Shown: positions 15,809 through 26,686, counted from the stretch's first letter. The stretch is DNA of 64,000 nt from Fredinandcohnia onubensis (GCF_002734285.1 NZ_NSEA01000016.1:1-64000); one strand, 5' to 3'. The notes: generated by a model not told the origin, from the sequence alone. Program-made: numbers and translations.

Positions 15809-17092
15809 TTGAACTTATTTGACAAGTTAGTTTCAACTTATGATCTATCATTAGATAAAAACGGCGTAAATGGAGAGCGTTTGGCGTCTCGCCTGTCTGC
15901 TCTTTCAGAAATTGGGTTAACCGGAGACAACGGTTCACACCGAACTGGATTCTCCCCTGAGGAAAAGGCAGCAAAAGATTTGGTGAAACAATGGATGGAG
16001 GAAGCAGGTCTCGTTGTAACTGAAGACGGAGCTGGAAATGTTTTCGGCCGAATCGATGGCAAAAACCCAAATCTACCAGCAATTATGTCTGGTTCCCATG
16101 TTGATAGTGTTCCGAACGGTGGACATTTCGATGGTCCACTTGGTGTGCTTGCGGCGCTCGAGGTTGCTAGTGCATGGAAACAAACGGGATTTGTGCCGGA
16201 ACGCCCATTTGAAGTGGTTATTTTTACAGATGAAGAAGGCGCCCGTTTTAACGGAGGTTTTAGCGGAAGTGCAGCCATGATTGGGGAAGTAACAAGGGAA
16301 GAATACATTAAGAAGACCGACTTCAATGGCGACTCTTTTACAACCGTTTTAGAGAATATTGGACTTCCGGTAGACGGATATTTTAATTCCAAAAGAGATC
16401 TGTCCAAACTTGAGGCGTTCGTAGAGTTACATATCGAGCAAGGAAAAAGATTAGAGAAGGCTGGTGTGCCAGTTGGAATTGTGACTGGGATCGCTGGGCC
16501 ATGTTGGTTACGAATGACATTTTCGGGACTTGCTGGGCATGCGGGTAACACGCCAATGAATGACCGAAAGGATGCATTGGTTGCAGCGAGCCAGTTCATT
16601 CATGAGGTCCAATCTCTTCCTAGCCAGGTAAGTTCATCAGCGGTTGCAACCGTTGGTAAAGTCGACGTTCTTCCAAACGGCGCAAATGTCATACCAGGTG
16701 AAGTTCGCCTAACAGTGGACATTCGTGATATCAAAAAGGAAACACGAGACCAACTTATTGAAATGGTGATTGAAAAAGCACAAACAATTTCTCAGGCACA
16801 TGGAATTGAACTTCAATATGAAGAAACTTTCCGTGAAGCACCGGTTCCAATCAGCGAAGACATGCAGAAAAAGCTTGAAAAGTCCGTTGTTGCTCAAGGA
16901 ATCGAACCGGTCTATTTACCAAGCGGTGCCGGCCACGACGCGATGATTGTTGGACACGTATTGCCGGTAGCGATGATTTTCGCTCAGAGCAAAGACGGCG
17001 TTAGCCACAACCCAGCTGAGTGGACTTCTTTAAACGACTGCGTTCAGTCAGTACATGTGTTGAAGGATTTTGTGGAGAATTACGATAATTGA
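15809..17092 (+). CDS. M20-family amidohydrolase (allantoate amidohydrolase / N-carbamoyl-L-amino acid hydrolase)
   Basis: 427 residues. TTG 15809 follows AAAAGGAGC. Metal-binding and catalytic motifs: SGSHVDSVPNGGHFDGPLG (about 94-112), TDEEGARF, VELHIEQG, GAGHDAM and SHNPAEW; a dimerisation domain with GLAGHAGNTPMNDRKDA lies in the middle. This subgroup uses Mn or Zn to hydrolyse allantoate or N-carbamoyl amino acids. The guanine-regulated xpt-pbuX unit downstream gives mild support for a purine-catabolic role, but there is no other allantoin gene nearby. It ends in a terminator made from a palindromic repeat. Confidence 0.8.
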   Translation: MNLFDKLVSTYDLSLDKNGVNGERLASRLSALSEIGLTGDNGSHRTGFSPEEKAAKDLVKQWMEEAGLVVTEDGAGNVFGRIDGKNPNLPAIMSGSHVDSVPNGGHFDGPLGVLAALEVASAWKQTGFVPERPFEVVIFTDEEGARFNGGFSGSAAMIGEVTREEYIKKTDFNGDSFTTVLENIGLPVDGYFNSKRDLSKLEAFVELHIEQGKRLEKAGVPVGIVTGIAGPCWLRMTFSGLAGHAGNTPMNDRKDALVAASQFIHEVQSLPSQVSSSAVATVGKVDVLPNGANVIPGEVRLTVDIRDIKKETRDQLIEMVIEKAQTISQAHGIELQYEETFREAPVPISEDMQKKLEKSVVAQGIEPVYLPSGAGHDAMIVGHVLPVAMIFAQSKDGVSHNPAEWTSLNDCVQSVHVLKDFVENYDN

Positions 17093-17095
17093 TTT

Positions 17096-17130
17096 GGGAC
17101 AGTGGGACAGGTACACTGTCCCACTTTTTT
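17096..17130 (+). terminator. intrinsic terminator formed by a palindromic repeat
   Basis: A repeat-family copy whose AGTGGGACAG and CTGTCCCACT arms pair perfectly over 10 bp around GTACA, followed directly by a T run (17125-17131). It sits 4 nt after the amidohydrolase stop. Confidence 0.8.
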
Positions 17131-17136
17131 TCGGTG

Positions 17137-17190
17137 AACCACAGGTACGGTTCTCTTGGTTTTATGGACCAGGAGAACCGTACCCATGGT
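17137..17190. repeat. GGTTCTC-type palindromic repeat, two copies
   Basis: Copies at about 17137-17162 and 17168-17190 in inverted orientation (AACCAC...TTGGTT with CGGTTCTC inside), ending some 26 nt before the -35 element of the xpt promoter. Confidence 0.75.
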
Positions 17191-17215
17191 CCCCTCTTTT
17201 TCCAACTCCCACCAT

Positions 17216-17243
17216 TTACAAATTTCGCATGCCGTAATAGAAT
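17216..17243 (+). promoter_or_regulatory. predicted xpt promoter
   Basis: TTACAA (17216-17221) and TAGAAT (17238-17243) with a 16-nt spacer, about 30 nt before the aptamer. Confidence 0.5.
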
Positions 17244-17271
17244 AGGTACATACCATTTTGAATATCGGCAT

Positions 17272-18058
<787 letters not shown>

Positions 18059-18059
<1 letters not shown>

Positions 18060-19363
18060 TGAAGGGGAACTTATTTAAAACAGCATCTCTCGGAATTCAG
18101 CATGTACTTGCGATGTATGCAGGTGCCGTGGTTGTGCCACTTATTGTCGGAGGCGCCATCGGGTTAACTAGTGAGCAGCTAACGTACCTCGTTGCAATCG
18201 ACCTTTTAATGTGTGGAATTGCAACCCTGTTACAAGTATGGAAAAATAAATACTTTGGAATCGGGCTACCTGTTATGCTCGGCTGTACCTTCACAGCGGT
18301 CGGACCAATGATTGCAATCGGAGGAGAATACGGTATATCCGCTATTTACGGTTCAATTTTAGTTGGCGGAGTTTTCCTCGTCCTGGTTTCAACGATATTT
18401 GGTAAGTTGATAAAGTATTTCCCTCCAGTTGTAACAGGATCAGTTGTTACCATCATTGGTATCACGCTTATTCCTGTTGCAATGAATGACATGGCAGGCG
18501 GGCAAGGCAGTGCGGATTTCGGTTCGCTTCAAAACCTTGCACTATCATTTGGAACGCTCATTTTTATCTTAGTGTTGTATCGTTTTGCAAAAGGGTTTAT
18601 GCGTCAAATCGCCATTTTACTTGGATTAATTATTGGTACTATCGTATCTTATTTCTTAGGTCGAGTAGATTTTTCGGCCGTAACAGATGCCAATTGGTTG
18701 CACATGCCAGAACCGTTTTACTTTGGTATGCCAACATTCGAACCATCCGCAATCATCACGATGATTCTCGTATTACTCGTGGGACTTGTTGAAGCATCAG
18801 GCGTGTACTTCGCACTTGGTGATATCACTGGTAAAAAGTTAACGGAAAAAGAATTGTCGAACGGCTATCGTGCAGAAGGAATCGCGACTATTTTAGGTGG
18901 GATTTTCAACGCATTTCCATATACAACATACTCACAGAACGTTGGACTTATTCAACTTTCAGGCGTAAAAAAGAACACCGTGATCTACGCAGCTGGCGCA
19001 TTTTTAATCATCCTTGGATTCATTCCAAAAGTCAGTGCATTTACAACCGTCATCCCAACACCAGTTCTCGGCGGTGCAATGCTTGCGATGTTTGGTATGG
19101 TAATCTCAGCTGGAATCAAAATGCTAAGCAAAGTTGATTTTTCATCACAAGAAAACCTATTAATCATGGCATGTTCAATCGGTATGGGCCTTGGTATTAC
19201 AACCGTCCCTACCCTATTTGCAAATCTACCTGAAGGCGTCCAAATCCTAACAAGCAACGGAATTGTCATCGGAAGCCTAACAGCCATTTTCATGAACCTA
19301 ATCTTCATGAAAAAACCGGCCAAACAAACAGTCCAAGTCCTAGAAGGCCAAAAAGCATCGTAG
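18059..19363 (+). CDS. pbuX: xanthine permease
   Basis: 434 residues with 12-14 membrane segments of the nucleobase:cation symporter-2 family. Conserved parts: LGIQHVLAMYAGAVVVPLI at the N-terminus, PVVTGSVVTIIGITLIPV, and FNAFPYTTYSQNVGLI with the family signature after it (GVKKNTVIYAAGAFLIILGFIPK). It imports xanthine for Xpt. ATG 18059 overlaps the xpt stop, with GGAGG in the last xpt codons. Confidence 0.97.
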
Positions 19364-19373
19364 GCAGGACATT

Positions 19374-19439
19374 GGGACACAGGGACAGGTCCCTTGTCCC
19401 ACCATTTCCACTGGGTCAAGGGACCTGTTCCTCTGACCC
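19374..19439. repeat. two GGGACAGGTCCC-family palindromes
   Basis: Copies at 19374-19400 (GGGAC/GTCCC arms) and 19413-19439 (GGGTC/GACCC arms, a paired change), just before the pbuX terminator. Confidence 0.85.
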
Positions 19440-19441
19440 CG

Positions 19442-19474
19442 AAGGAAAGCCAACTTTATGGCTTTCCTTTTTTA
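19442..19474 (+). terminator. pbuX terminator
   Basis: AAGGAAAGCC and GGCTTTCCTT stem with TTTTTT following. Confidence 0.85.
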
Positions 19475-19516
19475 TTTTCATGTTGCCTTAACTGCATTTA
19501 CAGATATTCCAGTCAA

Positions 19517-20182
19517 TTATCTCCTCAACAATTCAATTCCCATCCAGATTTTCCAGATAACAAAGGCACCAACGAAAGTGAGAATACTTAGGACGATACC
19601 AAGTGCCAATCCTCTTCCATATAACGCTTCGTATGCACCTCCAAAGAGGACGATTAGACTAATCATGATTGTGAACACACCCTATGCCTTCGAAAACAAC
19701 CTCGTTTTTAGAATGAGGATTCCTACTTGAATGAGCCATATGCTTAAACAGATATTGGATAATACGGATATGACGAGGCCAAGTTCGATCATTGGATGGA
19801 TAGTCGCGAGGGCTTCTTGAATGTTTTTGTCTTCGTTTGCGAGATCATGGAGGGCCGCGGCGGGCAGGAGCATGTAAAATGTGTAGGAAAACAAATGGAA
19901 GTATGCGAACCTTGTGACATTTGAACTCATTTCCGGATAGCCTTCGCGGAGGCGCATGTCAATCGCTTCGACCGTCCAGAATAATAAAATGATAGCGAAT
20001 GCCCCGAGTAATAATAATGCCCAGTTTAGAACAGGATAGGCCGCAAGCGATTGTACCGTTTGCTCATATACATCTTTTCCCTCAACGTTTTTCATTGCAA
20101 CTGCCTGTGTTAAAACCATCACAAGAACAAGAACCAACGCAGACACAATCGCACAAACTCCACCAAACCGTTGACGTGACAT
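19517..20182 (-). pseudogene. multi-pass membrane protein (DUF4386-like) with in-frame amber stop
   Basis: An open frame from ATG 20182 gives 166 residues with about five membrane segments and stops at TAG after TRLFSKA. The same frame then continues for 54 codons (GVFTIMISLIVLF, YGRGLALGIVLSIL, WKIWMGIELLRR) to TAA at 19517-19519, adding two more membrane segments. The composition and hydrophobic periodicity are continuous across the TAG, so it looks like a single nonsense mutation rather than two genes. The family assignment to DUF4386 is tentative. The truncated product may still be made. Confidence 0.7.
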
Positions 20183-20249
20183 CCATAAATCCCCCCTACT
20201 TTTTTACTACTTTATTCGCTAAGAAACCAGAACATTCTCCCGACTTTGC

Positions 20250-20270
20250 CGGGACCTGTCCCTTCGACCC
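20250..20270. repeat. partial GGGACAGGTCCC-family palindrome
   Basis: Core GGGACCTGTCCC with the right arm GACCC only. Confidence 0.75.
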
Positions 20271-20304
20271 ACCGGACTCACTGGGATCATTGTCCACAAA
20301 AAAA

Positions 20305-20334
20305 ACGGTGAATCCCCAAACAGGATTCAGCCGT
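20305..20334 (-). terminator. terminator of the SEC-C/HEAT gene
   Basis: ACGG-TGAATCC and GGATTCA-CCGT arms, with an A tract on the plus strand that reads as T run on the minus transcript. Confidence 0.75.
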
Positions 20335-20340
20335 CTTAGT

Positions 20341-21477
20341 TTATTTTCCACAGCATTTTTTATATTTTTTTCCGCTACCGCATGGGCATGGATCGTTTCT
20401 GCCTACTTTATTTTCGTTTTGAACTGGAGCTAATTGAATCGCTGGACCCTCTTTTGCCATTTCATTTTTCTTCCACTCGAGTAAGTCAGGGTGCTTTTCG
20501 CCAAGAATCGTGTAAAAGCTGTAGGCGACGTGCTCAATTTCCACTAATGAAAAATCATATTTGTACTCCATATGGGCGTTCATTTCTGGAAGTGCCTCTT
20601 TTGAAAAATGGAAGCTTAGCGCTTCAATGATGGGCTCTTGTACATCCAATTCGTCGGTTTCACGATAGGCCTTTTTTAATTCCTGAAGCGCTAGATCGGT
20701 TTTGATATTTCCTAAAATGGAGGCTGCATATATAACAGACTCTGGCTTTCTTACATAAGGAGCAACCGCTTTTACTACTTGATCTGAGCCAAATTGGACT
20801 AACGCTGCATTAACTTCCTCCAATAAGGCGTCATCATCCCTTGTTAAGAAACTTGCAAATAGAGGGATGTATTTTTCTATTTTTAGTAGTCCGGCCATAT
20901 AGACATTCATGATCCCATTTTCAGAAAACCACTCTTCGTTGGCTTCCTCTGCGAGAACAATATCAATTTCATTCTCAGTTATCCAACCGTTTTTTACAAT
21001 ACACTCAGATAGCTTTTTCGCGATTGGGTAATAGTCATATTCAGGGGAAAGGGATCGATCAATCTTATGTAATACCTCGCCGTACATGGAATAAACGTCT
21101 TCTTCCTCTCCATGTTCGATAACCTCATAAATTTCCCAAACTTGTTTCGGGATATATTTTTCAAGTTGTTTTTTATACTTTAAAGCAAGTGGAGCATCAA
21201 TATTATTTAGTAACCCCAACGCCAGATGACGGTCGCTCTGGTTCATAGTTGAAATATTATCAATTAGAATTGTTAGCGCTTCTTCATTGATTTTTTGTTT
21301 ATCGAGATACATTAATATGTCAATCTGCTTCGCTTCATTTCTAAATGCTTCCCTCAGTAACTCAACTGTCCAGTCTTCTGGAACGTTTGGATATTCATGT
21401 AGCGCATGTAAGACTGTTTTTTGTACCAAGATATCATCTGAAAGCAGGTGTGGCTTAATTTTTTCTAAAAATGTCAT
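20341..21477 (-). CDS. HEAT-like repeat protein with C-terminal SEC-C zinc motif
   Basis: 378 residues. The body is acidic and helical with several roughly 30-40 residue helix pairs (for example [24 protein letters not shown]), suggesting HEAT-like repeats. The C-terminus is a SEC-C zinc-binding motif, [20 protein letters not shown], as at the end of SecA, where it binds zinc and SecB or ribosomes. ATG 21477 has AAAGGA upstream. It follows the 21502 gene by 24 nt and is probably co-transcribed. Function unknown. Confidence 0.75.
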   Translation of the reverse strand: MTFLEKIKPHLLSDDILVQKTVLHALHEYPNVPEDWTVELLREAFRNEAKQIDILMYLDKQKINEEALTILIDNISTMNQSDRHLALGLLNNIDAPLALKYKKQLEKYIPKQVWEIYEVIEHGEEEDVYSMYGEVLHKIDRSLSPEYDYYPIAKKLSECIVKNGWITENEIDIVLAEEANEEWFSENGIMNVYMAGLLKIEKYIPLFASFLTRDDDALLEEVNAALVQFGSDQVVKAVAPYVRKPESVIYAASILGNIKTDLALQELKKAYRETDELDVQEPIIEALSFHFSKEALPEMNAHMEYKYDFSLVEIEHVAYSFYTILGEKHPDLLEWKKNEMAKEGPAIQLAPVQNENKVGRNDPCPCGSGKKYKKCCGK

Positions 21478-21501
21478 AAGAGTGTATCCTTTCGCTATAT
21501 A

Positions 21502-21891
21502 TTAATGCATTCGATATATGTAAGCATCGTCTATATAAATGTTGTTTATTGTTTTACTAGAAAATCTAATATCAGCAATTTGTGTTGGTGATGTTTGAAT
21601 CACAGTACGTAAAGAACTTATTAAAGGATGGATTGGACTCCAAGCGGAGATATCTATTAAATTTATACTTATTGTATCCTTGTTTTCATTTATAATCTTA
21701 TTAATGTGCTCGTAGGCTTTACGAGCTCCTTCTGTTTCTACTACATCAGATGCAATAACAAACCTCCAATATTCTCCATCAGATTCATAGAGCCAGAATG
21801 CAGCATGCACATCAAAATTAGCATTATCTAGTTCCTTTATTAATATCTTACCCTCATTAATATCTTTTTCTACCAAAAACGTTTTAACCAC
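21502..21891 (-). CDS. hypothetical protein
   Basis: 129 residues from GTG 21891 with GAGGGGG upstream. No signal peptide or membrane segment; a mixed alpha/beta pattern starting VKTFLVEKDINEGKILIKELD, with WLYESDGEYWRFVIASD in the centre. I recognise no family. It lies 24 nt upstream of the SEC-C/HEAT gene, so a shared transcript is likely. Confidence 0.6.
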   Translation of the reverse strand: MVKTFLVEKDINEGKILIKELDNANFDVHAAFWLYESDGEYWRFVIASDVVETEGARKAYEHINKIINENKDTISINLIDISAWSPIHPLISSLRTVIQTSPTQIADIRFSSKTINNIYIDDAYIYRMH

Positions 21892-21991
21892 TGCAATACC
21901 CCCTCGTTCGGATCTGACAAAGCAAAGAATAATACCGATACAGTCTAAAATTAGTTAGTTTCAGGGACAGCTTTACTTTGAGAGTTATGGT

Positions 21992-22018
21992 GGGACGAGG
22001 GACCTGTCCCTTTGTCCC
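21992..22018. repeat. GGGACAGGTCCC-family palindrome
   Basis: Complete copy with GGGAC/GTCCC arms, between the prs terminator and the 21502-21891 gene. Confidence 0.85.
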
Positions 22019-22022
22019 AAAA

Positions 22023-22051
22023 AGGGCCGTTCCAAAATGTGGAACAGCCCT
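22023..22051 (-). terminator. prs terminator
   Basis: AGGGCTGTTCC and GGAACGGCCCT arms followed by TTTTT on the minus strand. Confidence 0.8.
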
Positions 22052-22064
22052 GGTTTGTGTACTT

Positions 22065-23015
22065 TTATTCGAATAAAGGACTAACAGCTCTTTCGTTGTG
22101 GATGCGGTCAATTGCATTCACTAGTAATGGTGCCACTGAGATTGTAGTGATTTTGTCGATTTGTTTTTCTTCAGGTAATTGAATTGTGTTTGTGATTACC
22201 AGTTCTTGTATTGGTGAAGATTCAATTCTTTCAATCGCTGGACCGGATAGGACTGGGTGCGTACAACATGCGTATACACCTTTTGCTCCCATTTCCTTTA
22301 ATGCTTTCGCAGCTAGGGTTATGGTTCCAGCTGTATCAATCAGGTCGTCAATGATGATAGCATTTTTACCTTCAATGTTACCAACGATGTTCATAATCTG
22401 TGCTACATTTGGCTTCGGACGACGCTTGTCGATAAATGCAATTGGTACATTTAGTTGGCTCGCTAATTTTCTTGCTCGAACAACTCCACCTTGGTCAGGC
22501 GCAACGATGACAACATCTTCGAGCCCTTTTTCAGCGAAATATTTCGCTAGAAGAGGTACGCCAAGTAATTGATCAACAGGAATATCGAAAAATCCTTGGA
22601 TTTGTGGTGCGTGCAGGTCCATGGTTACAACCCTAGTTGCTCCCGCTTTTTCCAGTAAATTTGCAACAAGCTTAGCAGTGATAGGTTCGCGTGAGCGCGC
22701 TTTACGGTCCTGTCTCGCATAGCCATAGTACGGGATGACAAGATTGATGTTTTTTGCGGAAGCTCGTTTTAACGCATCAATCATAATTAGTAATTCCATA
22801 ATATGTTCATTTGCAGGCTGTGAAGTTGACTGTACTAAATAGACCTCGCTACCTCGAACACTTTCTTCTATATTTATTTGGATTTCTCCATCGCTAAAAC
22901 GTGTAACTGAACACTTTCCTAATTCGCACCCTAATAACGACGCCATTTCCTCTGCCAGTTTAGGATTCGAATTTAACGTAAACATTTTAAAACATTGATT
23001 CAATTGGTAAGCCAC
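22065..23015 (-). CDS. prs: ribose-phosphate pyrophosphokinase
   Basis: 316 residues. Makes PRPP from ribose 5-phosphate and ATP. It has the conserved [40 protein letters not shown] (ATP loop), [16 protein letters not shown] and the PRPP-binding [16 protein letters not shown] 23015 is chosen because GGAGG lies 7 nt before it; an ATG at 23033 overlaps that site. In B. subtilis prs sits in the gcaD-prs-ctc operon; here it stands alone and is somewhat diverged ([14 protein letters not shown] at the N-terminus), so it may be a second copy. Confidence 0.93.
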   Translation of the reverse strand: MAYQLNQCFKMFTLNSNPKLAEEMASLLGCELGKCSVTRFSDGEIQINIEESVRGSEVYLVQSTSQPANEHIMELLIMIDALKRASAKNINLVIPYYGYARQDRKARSREPITAKLVANLLEKAGATRVVTMDLHAPQIQGFFDIPVDQLLGVPLLAKYFAEKGLEDVVIVAPDQGGVVRARKLASQLNVPIAFIDKRRPKPNVAQIMNIVGNIEGKNAIIIDDLIDTAGTITLAAKALKEMGAKGVYACCTHPVLSGPAIERIESSPIQELVITNTIQLPEEKQIDKITTISVAPLLVNAIDRIHNERAVSPLFE

Positions 23016-23374
23016 TGTTAGTCCTCCATGCAAAAAATATTCTATATATAATATAACCTAAATTTACACTCTTACCTAGTGTCGAATCACAATTTTCGAC
23101 AAAAATCTATATAAAAACGTTAAAAAGGGCACCACACACGTGATGCCCTTCCTAATCAAACACACCTTGGCCTATTTGCGCCCGATTTTTAGGCCCACAG
23201 GAAGTGGGGCATAAAGACATTGCCACAGGAAGTGGCGTATTGAGTCTTTGATCTTACTGCTCGAAAAATTTCCTTTAATAAATCGTGGCATCCCCTAGCA
23301 ACTAAAATTTGTCAATTTTGTACAATAACTACTAAATGTGACAGTGGTGTTTGTCAATCATTTCAGTCGTCCTT
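23016..23374. other. intergenic region between prs and the catabolic island
   Basis: Contains a terminator hairpin at 23126-23150 and two small CCACAGGAAGTGG hairpins (about 23199-23240, GCCCACAGGAAGTGGGGC and GCCACAGGAAGTGGC). No gene is visible. Confidence 0.5.
23126..23150 (-). terminator. terminator downstream of the island
   Basis: AGGGCACCAC and GTGATGCCCT arms with a T run on the minus strand; it could end read-through from the 24-26 kb operon. Confidence 0.65.
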
Positions 23375-24334
23375 TTAAATTTTTGATAGGGGTTCTCTAC
23401 CTTGAAGTACATTAATTATATTATCTGCTACCAAATGCGCCATATTTGTTCTCGTTTTCACACTCGCGCTACCAATATGTGGTAGAGTTACTACATTAGG
23501 TAAAGTAAGTAAAGGATGATCAAGAGGCACAGGTTCCTCTTCAAATACATCTAATCCCGCAGCCCATATTTGATTGTTCTTAAGGGCATGATATAAAGCA
23601 GTCTCATCAACAATACCGCCTCTAGCACTATTGATTAAAATTGCTTCTTTCTTCATGAGAGAAAGCTCCTCTTCTCCAATTAAATGATGAACCTCCGGAC
23701 TATAAGGAAGTAGAAGACATACAAAATCAGATTTTTTTAATAGGGTGTCTAAATCTACGTATTTAATTCCTAAGTTTTTTTCTGTTTCTAGTTTACGTGA
23801 ACGATTATAATAAATGACTTCCATATTGAAGCCCTTCGCCCTCTTAACTAGAGCCTCTCCTATCCGACCCATTCCTATAATTCCAATTGTAGCCCCATAA
23901 ATATCTTGGCCCGTCAGTTCCATAGGTGACCAAGCCCCCCACTCACCTCTACGCAAGAAATCTGATGCCTCAATAACCCGTCTTGCCGTCGCCATTAACA
24001 GAGCAAATGTTAAATCGGCCGTTGTTTCTGTTAGTACACCAGGAGTATTTGTAACAATAATTCCACGACTTGTTGCTTCCTTCACATCAATATTGTTGTA
24101 GCCAACAGCTAAATTGCTAACAACTTTTAAATTGGGAGCATGATCAAAAACCTCTTTATCAATTGTGTCTGTTAATAGACAATAGAGACCATCTACATTT
24201 TCAACTTCCTTTAACAAAACCTCACGCGGTACAGGTATTGTCTCCTCATGCCACATTTTTACGTCAAAATGCATCGCAAGTTTTTCATAAATCTCCTTTG
24301 GCATCTTCCTCGTAATATAAACAGTCTTTTTCAT
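23375..24334 (-). CDS. 2-hydroxyacid dehydrogenase (glyoxylate/hydroxypyruvate reductase type)
   Basis: 319 residues of the D-isomer 2-hydroxyacid dehydrogenase family. NAD(P)-binding GIIGMGRIGEALVKRA (about 150-165), catalytic Arg in INSARGGIVDE, Glu in DVFEEEP and His in TLPHIGSAS are present, and NLAVGYNNIDV is typical of the GyaR/GhrB branch that reduces glyoxylate or hydroxypyruvate. Its start is immediately after the FGGY kinase stop (24335), so the two are translationally coupled. In this pathway it probably removes a short 2-oxo acid or aldehyde product. Confidence 0.88.
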   Translation of the reverse strand: MKKTVYITRKMPKEIYEKLAMHFDVKMWHEETIPVPREVLLKEVENVDGLYCLLTDTIDKEVFDHAPNLKVVSNLAVGYNNIDVKEATSRGIIVTNTPGVLTETTADLTFALLMATARRVIEASDFLRRGEWGAWSPMELTGQDIYGATIGIIGMGRIGEALVKRAKGFNMEVIYYNRSRKLETEKNLGIKYVDLDTLLKKSDFVCLLLPYSPEVHHLIGEEELSLMKKEAILINSARGGIVDETALYHALKNNQIWAAGLDVFEEEPVPLDHPLLTLPNVVTLPHIGSASVKTRTNMAHLVADNIINVLQGREPLSKI

Positions 24335-25840
24335 CTATTCACCCCTCTCCAACCTCTGTGCCACACTACTCACAAAGAATTGCTTTAATGACGGATATAA
24401 TTCACAAAACACTTCATATAAATGTTTGTATTGGGCAACCTCACTTGTCTTCGGTTCTACAACATTGATCGTTTTGTTATCAATTACTTGTGCTGCTTCT
24501 TCTAAGGATGGAAAATAACCAATAGCTGTTCCTGCAAGTAAACAGGCTCCTAACACACCAGTTTCAGATATATCCTTAATCTCAATGTTCTTATTTAAGA
24601 CGTTTGCTTTAATTTGTGCCCATTCCTTGTTCTTTGAACCACCACCGATTGATTGAAATCGATCAAACTGGAGGTTATAATTTGTTTCTATAATTTCATA
24701 AATCTGCTTTAACCCAAAGGCACAGCCTTCTAAAATAGCACGGAACATATCTGCTTTGGATGTATTCAAATGGATTCCTACAAAAACACCCCTTGCATTC
24801 GGATCCCATATTGGCGATCTTTCACCCTGCATATACGGCAGGAAATATACGCCATTTGAACCTATAGAGGATTGATTATACAATTCTCCATATATTTCTT
24901 TTGTATGCCCTTCTGTTTTTAGGAAATTGTCATAGAACCACTGAATCGATGCCCCAGGAAAAGACATAGCTCCGTGAGAAAGCCATTGGTGTTTGTTGAC
25001 ATGACACCGATTTAGGAATCGCTTATCCAATTTATCAGGTAGATCTGTACATACCGTTAGGACATTTGATGTACCAACAGATTCAAACATTTCATTGGGT
25101 TTAATGCTTAAAGCAACAGTTGAGCACGCAGTATCTGCAGCGCCCGATATAACAGGTATATTTTTCGAAGACAATTCAGGTATTTTAACATTTCCAACTA
25201 CAGATCTTGGATCCACTACTTTAGGCAGTTTCTTCTCATCGACCCCTACTTTTTCATAAATCTCCTTTGACCACTCATAGTTCACGACATCGTAAATTCC
25301 TGAATACGAACTTTGAGTCCAGTCCATCACAAATTCCCCTGTTAGCTTGTGCAAAATAAAAGTGGATAAATTTCCCCATTTATACGTTTTTTCATAGTCC
25401 TTAGGAAAGTGATTTTTAAACCAAAGGTAGGTTGTCACCGTATACATCCCTGGCTCTAGTCGATTTTTCGTGATTATGTCCAAGTTGTCCACACCGACTA
25501 CATTTTTAATCCAATCAGATTCCTCTTTACTCCTCTGGTCTAGGTATATAATTCCCTGATATAGAGGCTTGCCATCTTTATTTAAAAACACTGATGAATT
25601 GCAAAAGGTAGATAGCGAGATTGCATCAACGCTTCCACCTTTCTCTACTTCATTACATACTTTTAATAGCAATGATTTGGTTTTATCCCAAATATCTTCA
25701 AGGTCAATTTCTATCCAAGTCTTTTTAGGATAAAGAAGGGAGTATGGTTGGTACTCAAGGTACCCCAATACTCCTTCTTGATTCATTGCGCCTACTTTAA
25801 TACCACTTGTTCCGATATCAATCCCAATAACGTGAGACAT
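24335..25840 (-). CDS. FGGY-family carbohydrate kinase
   Basis: 501 residues. Two ASKHA ATPase domains: the N-terminal phosphate loop HVIGIDIGTSGIKVGAM, and the C-terminal ATP-binding IGGGSKNKEWAQIKANVL plus ISGAADTAC. It resembles xylulokinase, gluconokinase and the AI-2 kinase LsrK; the sequence does not fix the substrate. It lies between the LsrF/DeoC-type aldolase (22-nt gap) and the hydroxyacid dehydrogenase. It presumably phosphorylates the product of the zinc dehydrogenase before aldol cleavage. Confidence 0.88.
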   Translation of the reverse strand: MSHVIGIDIGTSGIKVGAMNQEGVLGYLEYQPYSLLYPKKTWIEIDLEDIWDKTKSLLLKVCNEVEKGGSVDAISLSTFCNSSVFLNKDGKPLYQGIIYLDQRSKEESDWIKNVVGVDNLDIITKNRLEPGMYTVTTYLWFKNHFPKDYEKTYKWGNLSTFILHKLTGEFVMDWTQSSYSGIYDVVNYEWSKEIYEKVGVDEKKLPKVVDPRSVVGNVKIPELSSKNIPVISGAADTACSTVALSIKPNEMFESVGTSNVLTVCTDLPDKLDKRFLNRCHVNKHQWLSHGAMSFPGASIQWFYDNFLKTEGHTKEIYGELYNQSSIGSNGVYFLPYMQGERSPIWDPNARGVFVGIHLNTSKADMFRAILEGCAFGLKQIYEIIETNYNLQFDRFQSIGGGSKNKEWAQIKANVLNKNIEIKDISETGVLGACLLAGTAIGYFPSLEEAAQVIDNKTINVVEPKTSEVAQYKHLYEVFCELYPSLKQFFVSSVAQRLERGE

Positions 25841-25861
25841 AATCTATCACACCTATTTGTA

Positions 25862-26686
25862 TTATACGTTTGCTGGTTGATTAATTAACTCATTATACAA
25901 TTCTACTGTTTCATTTACAGTTCCACCATGATGGATAATGTTTTTAAACGCTTTTACAACTGCTGTCGGATTTGGGTTATTCCAAACGATTCGACCGAAT
26001 GTAATACCCGTACCTCCAGCATCAATTACATCGTATACCATTTGGAAATAGTCTTCAATGTTATTTCCATTGTCTCCACCCGCAACTACAACTTTACCAG
26101 GTGTTGATTCAACTACTTTTCTGAATGTATCAGGATTACCTGTATACTTTGTTTTTACAATATCAACACCTAATTCAGCACCTGCACGCACCGCATATGC
26201 AACATGCTTCCAATCATTCTTTTCGTGATCAGGTATTTGGTTTCCTCTTGGATAGATATGCGCAATCATTGGAACTCCAAGGGCAGCAGCCTGACCTGAA
26301 ACGATTCCTAGGTTACGAAGTTGTTCAGGTTGATCATCTCCTCCAACAATACAACCCATTGAAACAGCATCTGCTCCTAAACGAACAGCTTCATCCACTT
26401 CTGTAACCCAAGCATCATAATTTGGCTGCCATGGTGAAAAAGTAGAGAGTTTTAAGATAAGACCTGTTTTTCCAACGTGTGGACGATAGCTCATATCCGC
26501 AATCCCTTTATGCATTGTCATTGCATCTGGGCCACCTGCAACAATTTCACTAACCTTACGATTGATTGGCATTAATTCATCGAAAATACCTCTTGCCATC
26601 GCTTGATCAACTGCAACAGCTAATAGTTTTCCAGTCTCTTGATTTAATAATCTACTCATCCGAACTTCTTTACCTAATAATGCCAT
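25862..26686 (-). CDS. class I aldolase of the LsrF/DeoC/FbaB family
   Basis: 274 residues, a TIM-barrel Schiff-base aldolase. RMSRLLNQETGKLLAVAVDQ matches the LsrF/archaeal FBA N-terminus, VDIVKTKYTG carries the likely catalytic Lys, and VVVAGGDNG and GTGITFGRIVW form the phosphate-binding end. Relatives cleave or thiolyse phosphorylated keto-sugars (fructose 1,6-bisphosphate, or the AI-2 phosphate product in LsrF). With an FGGY kinase next to it, it should cleave a phosphorylated ketose or keto-acid. It is first in the aldolase-kinase-dehydrogenase set. Confidence 0.85.
   Translation of the reverse strand: MALLGKEVRMSRLLNQETGKLLAVAVDQAMARGIFDELMPINRKVSEIVAGGPDAMTMHKGIADMSYRPHVGKTGLILKLSTFSPWQPNYDAWVTEVDEAVRLGADAVSMGCIVGGDDQPEQLRNLGIVSGQAAALGVPMIAHIYPRGNQIPDHEKNDWKHVAYAVRAGAELGVDIVKTKYTGNPDTFRKVVESTPGKVVVAGGDNGNNIEDYFQMVYDVIDAGGTGITFGRIVWNNPNPTAVVKAFKNIIHHGGTVNETVELYNELINQPANV

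Noticed and set aside
15838-16599. Minus-strand ORF of 253 codons
   Set aside because: Antisense shadow of the well-supported M20 amidohydrolase gene.
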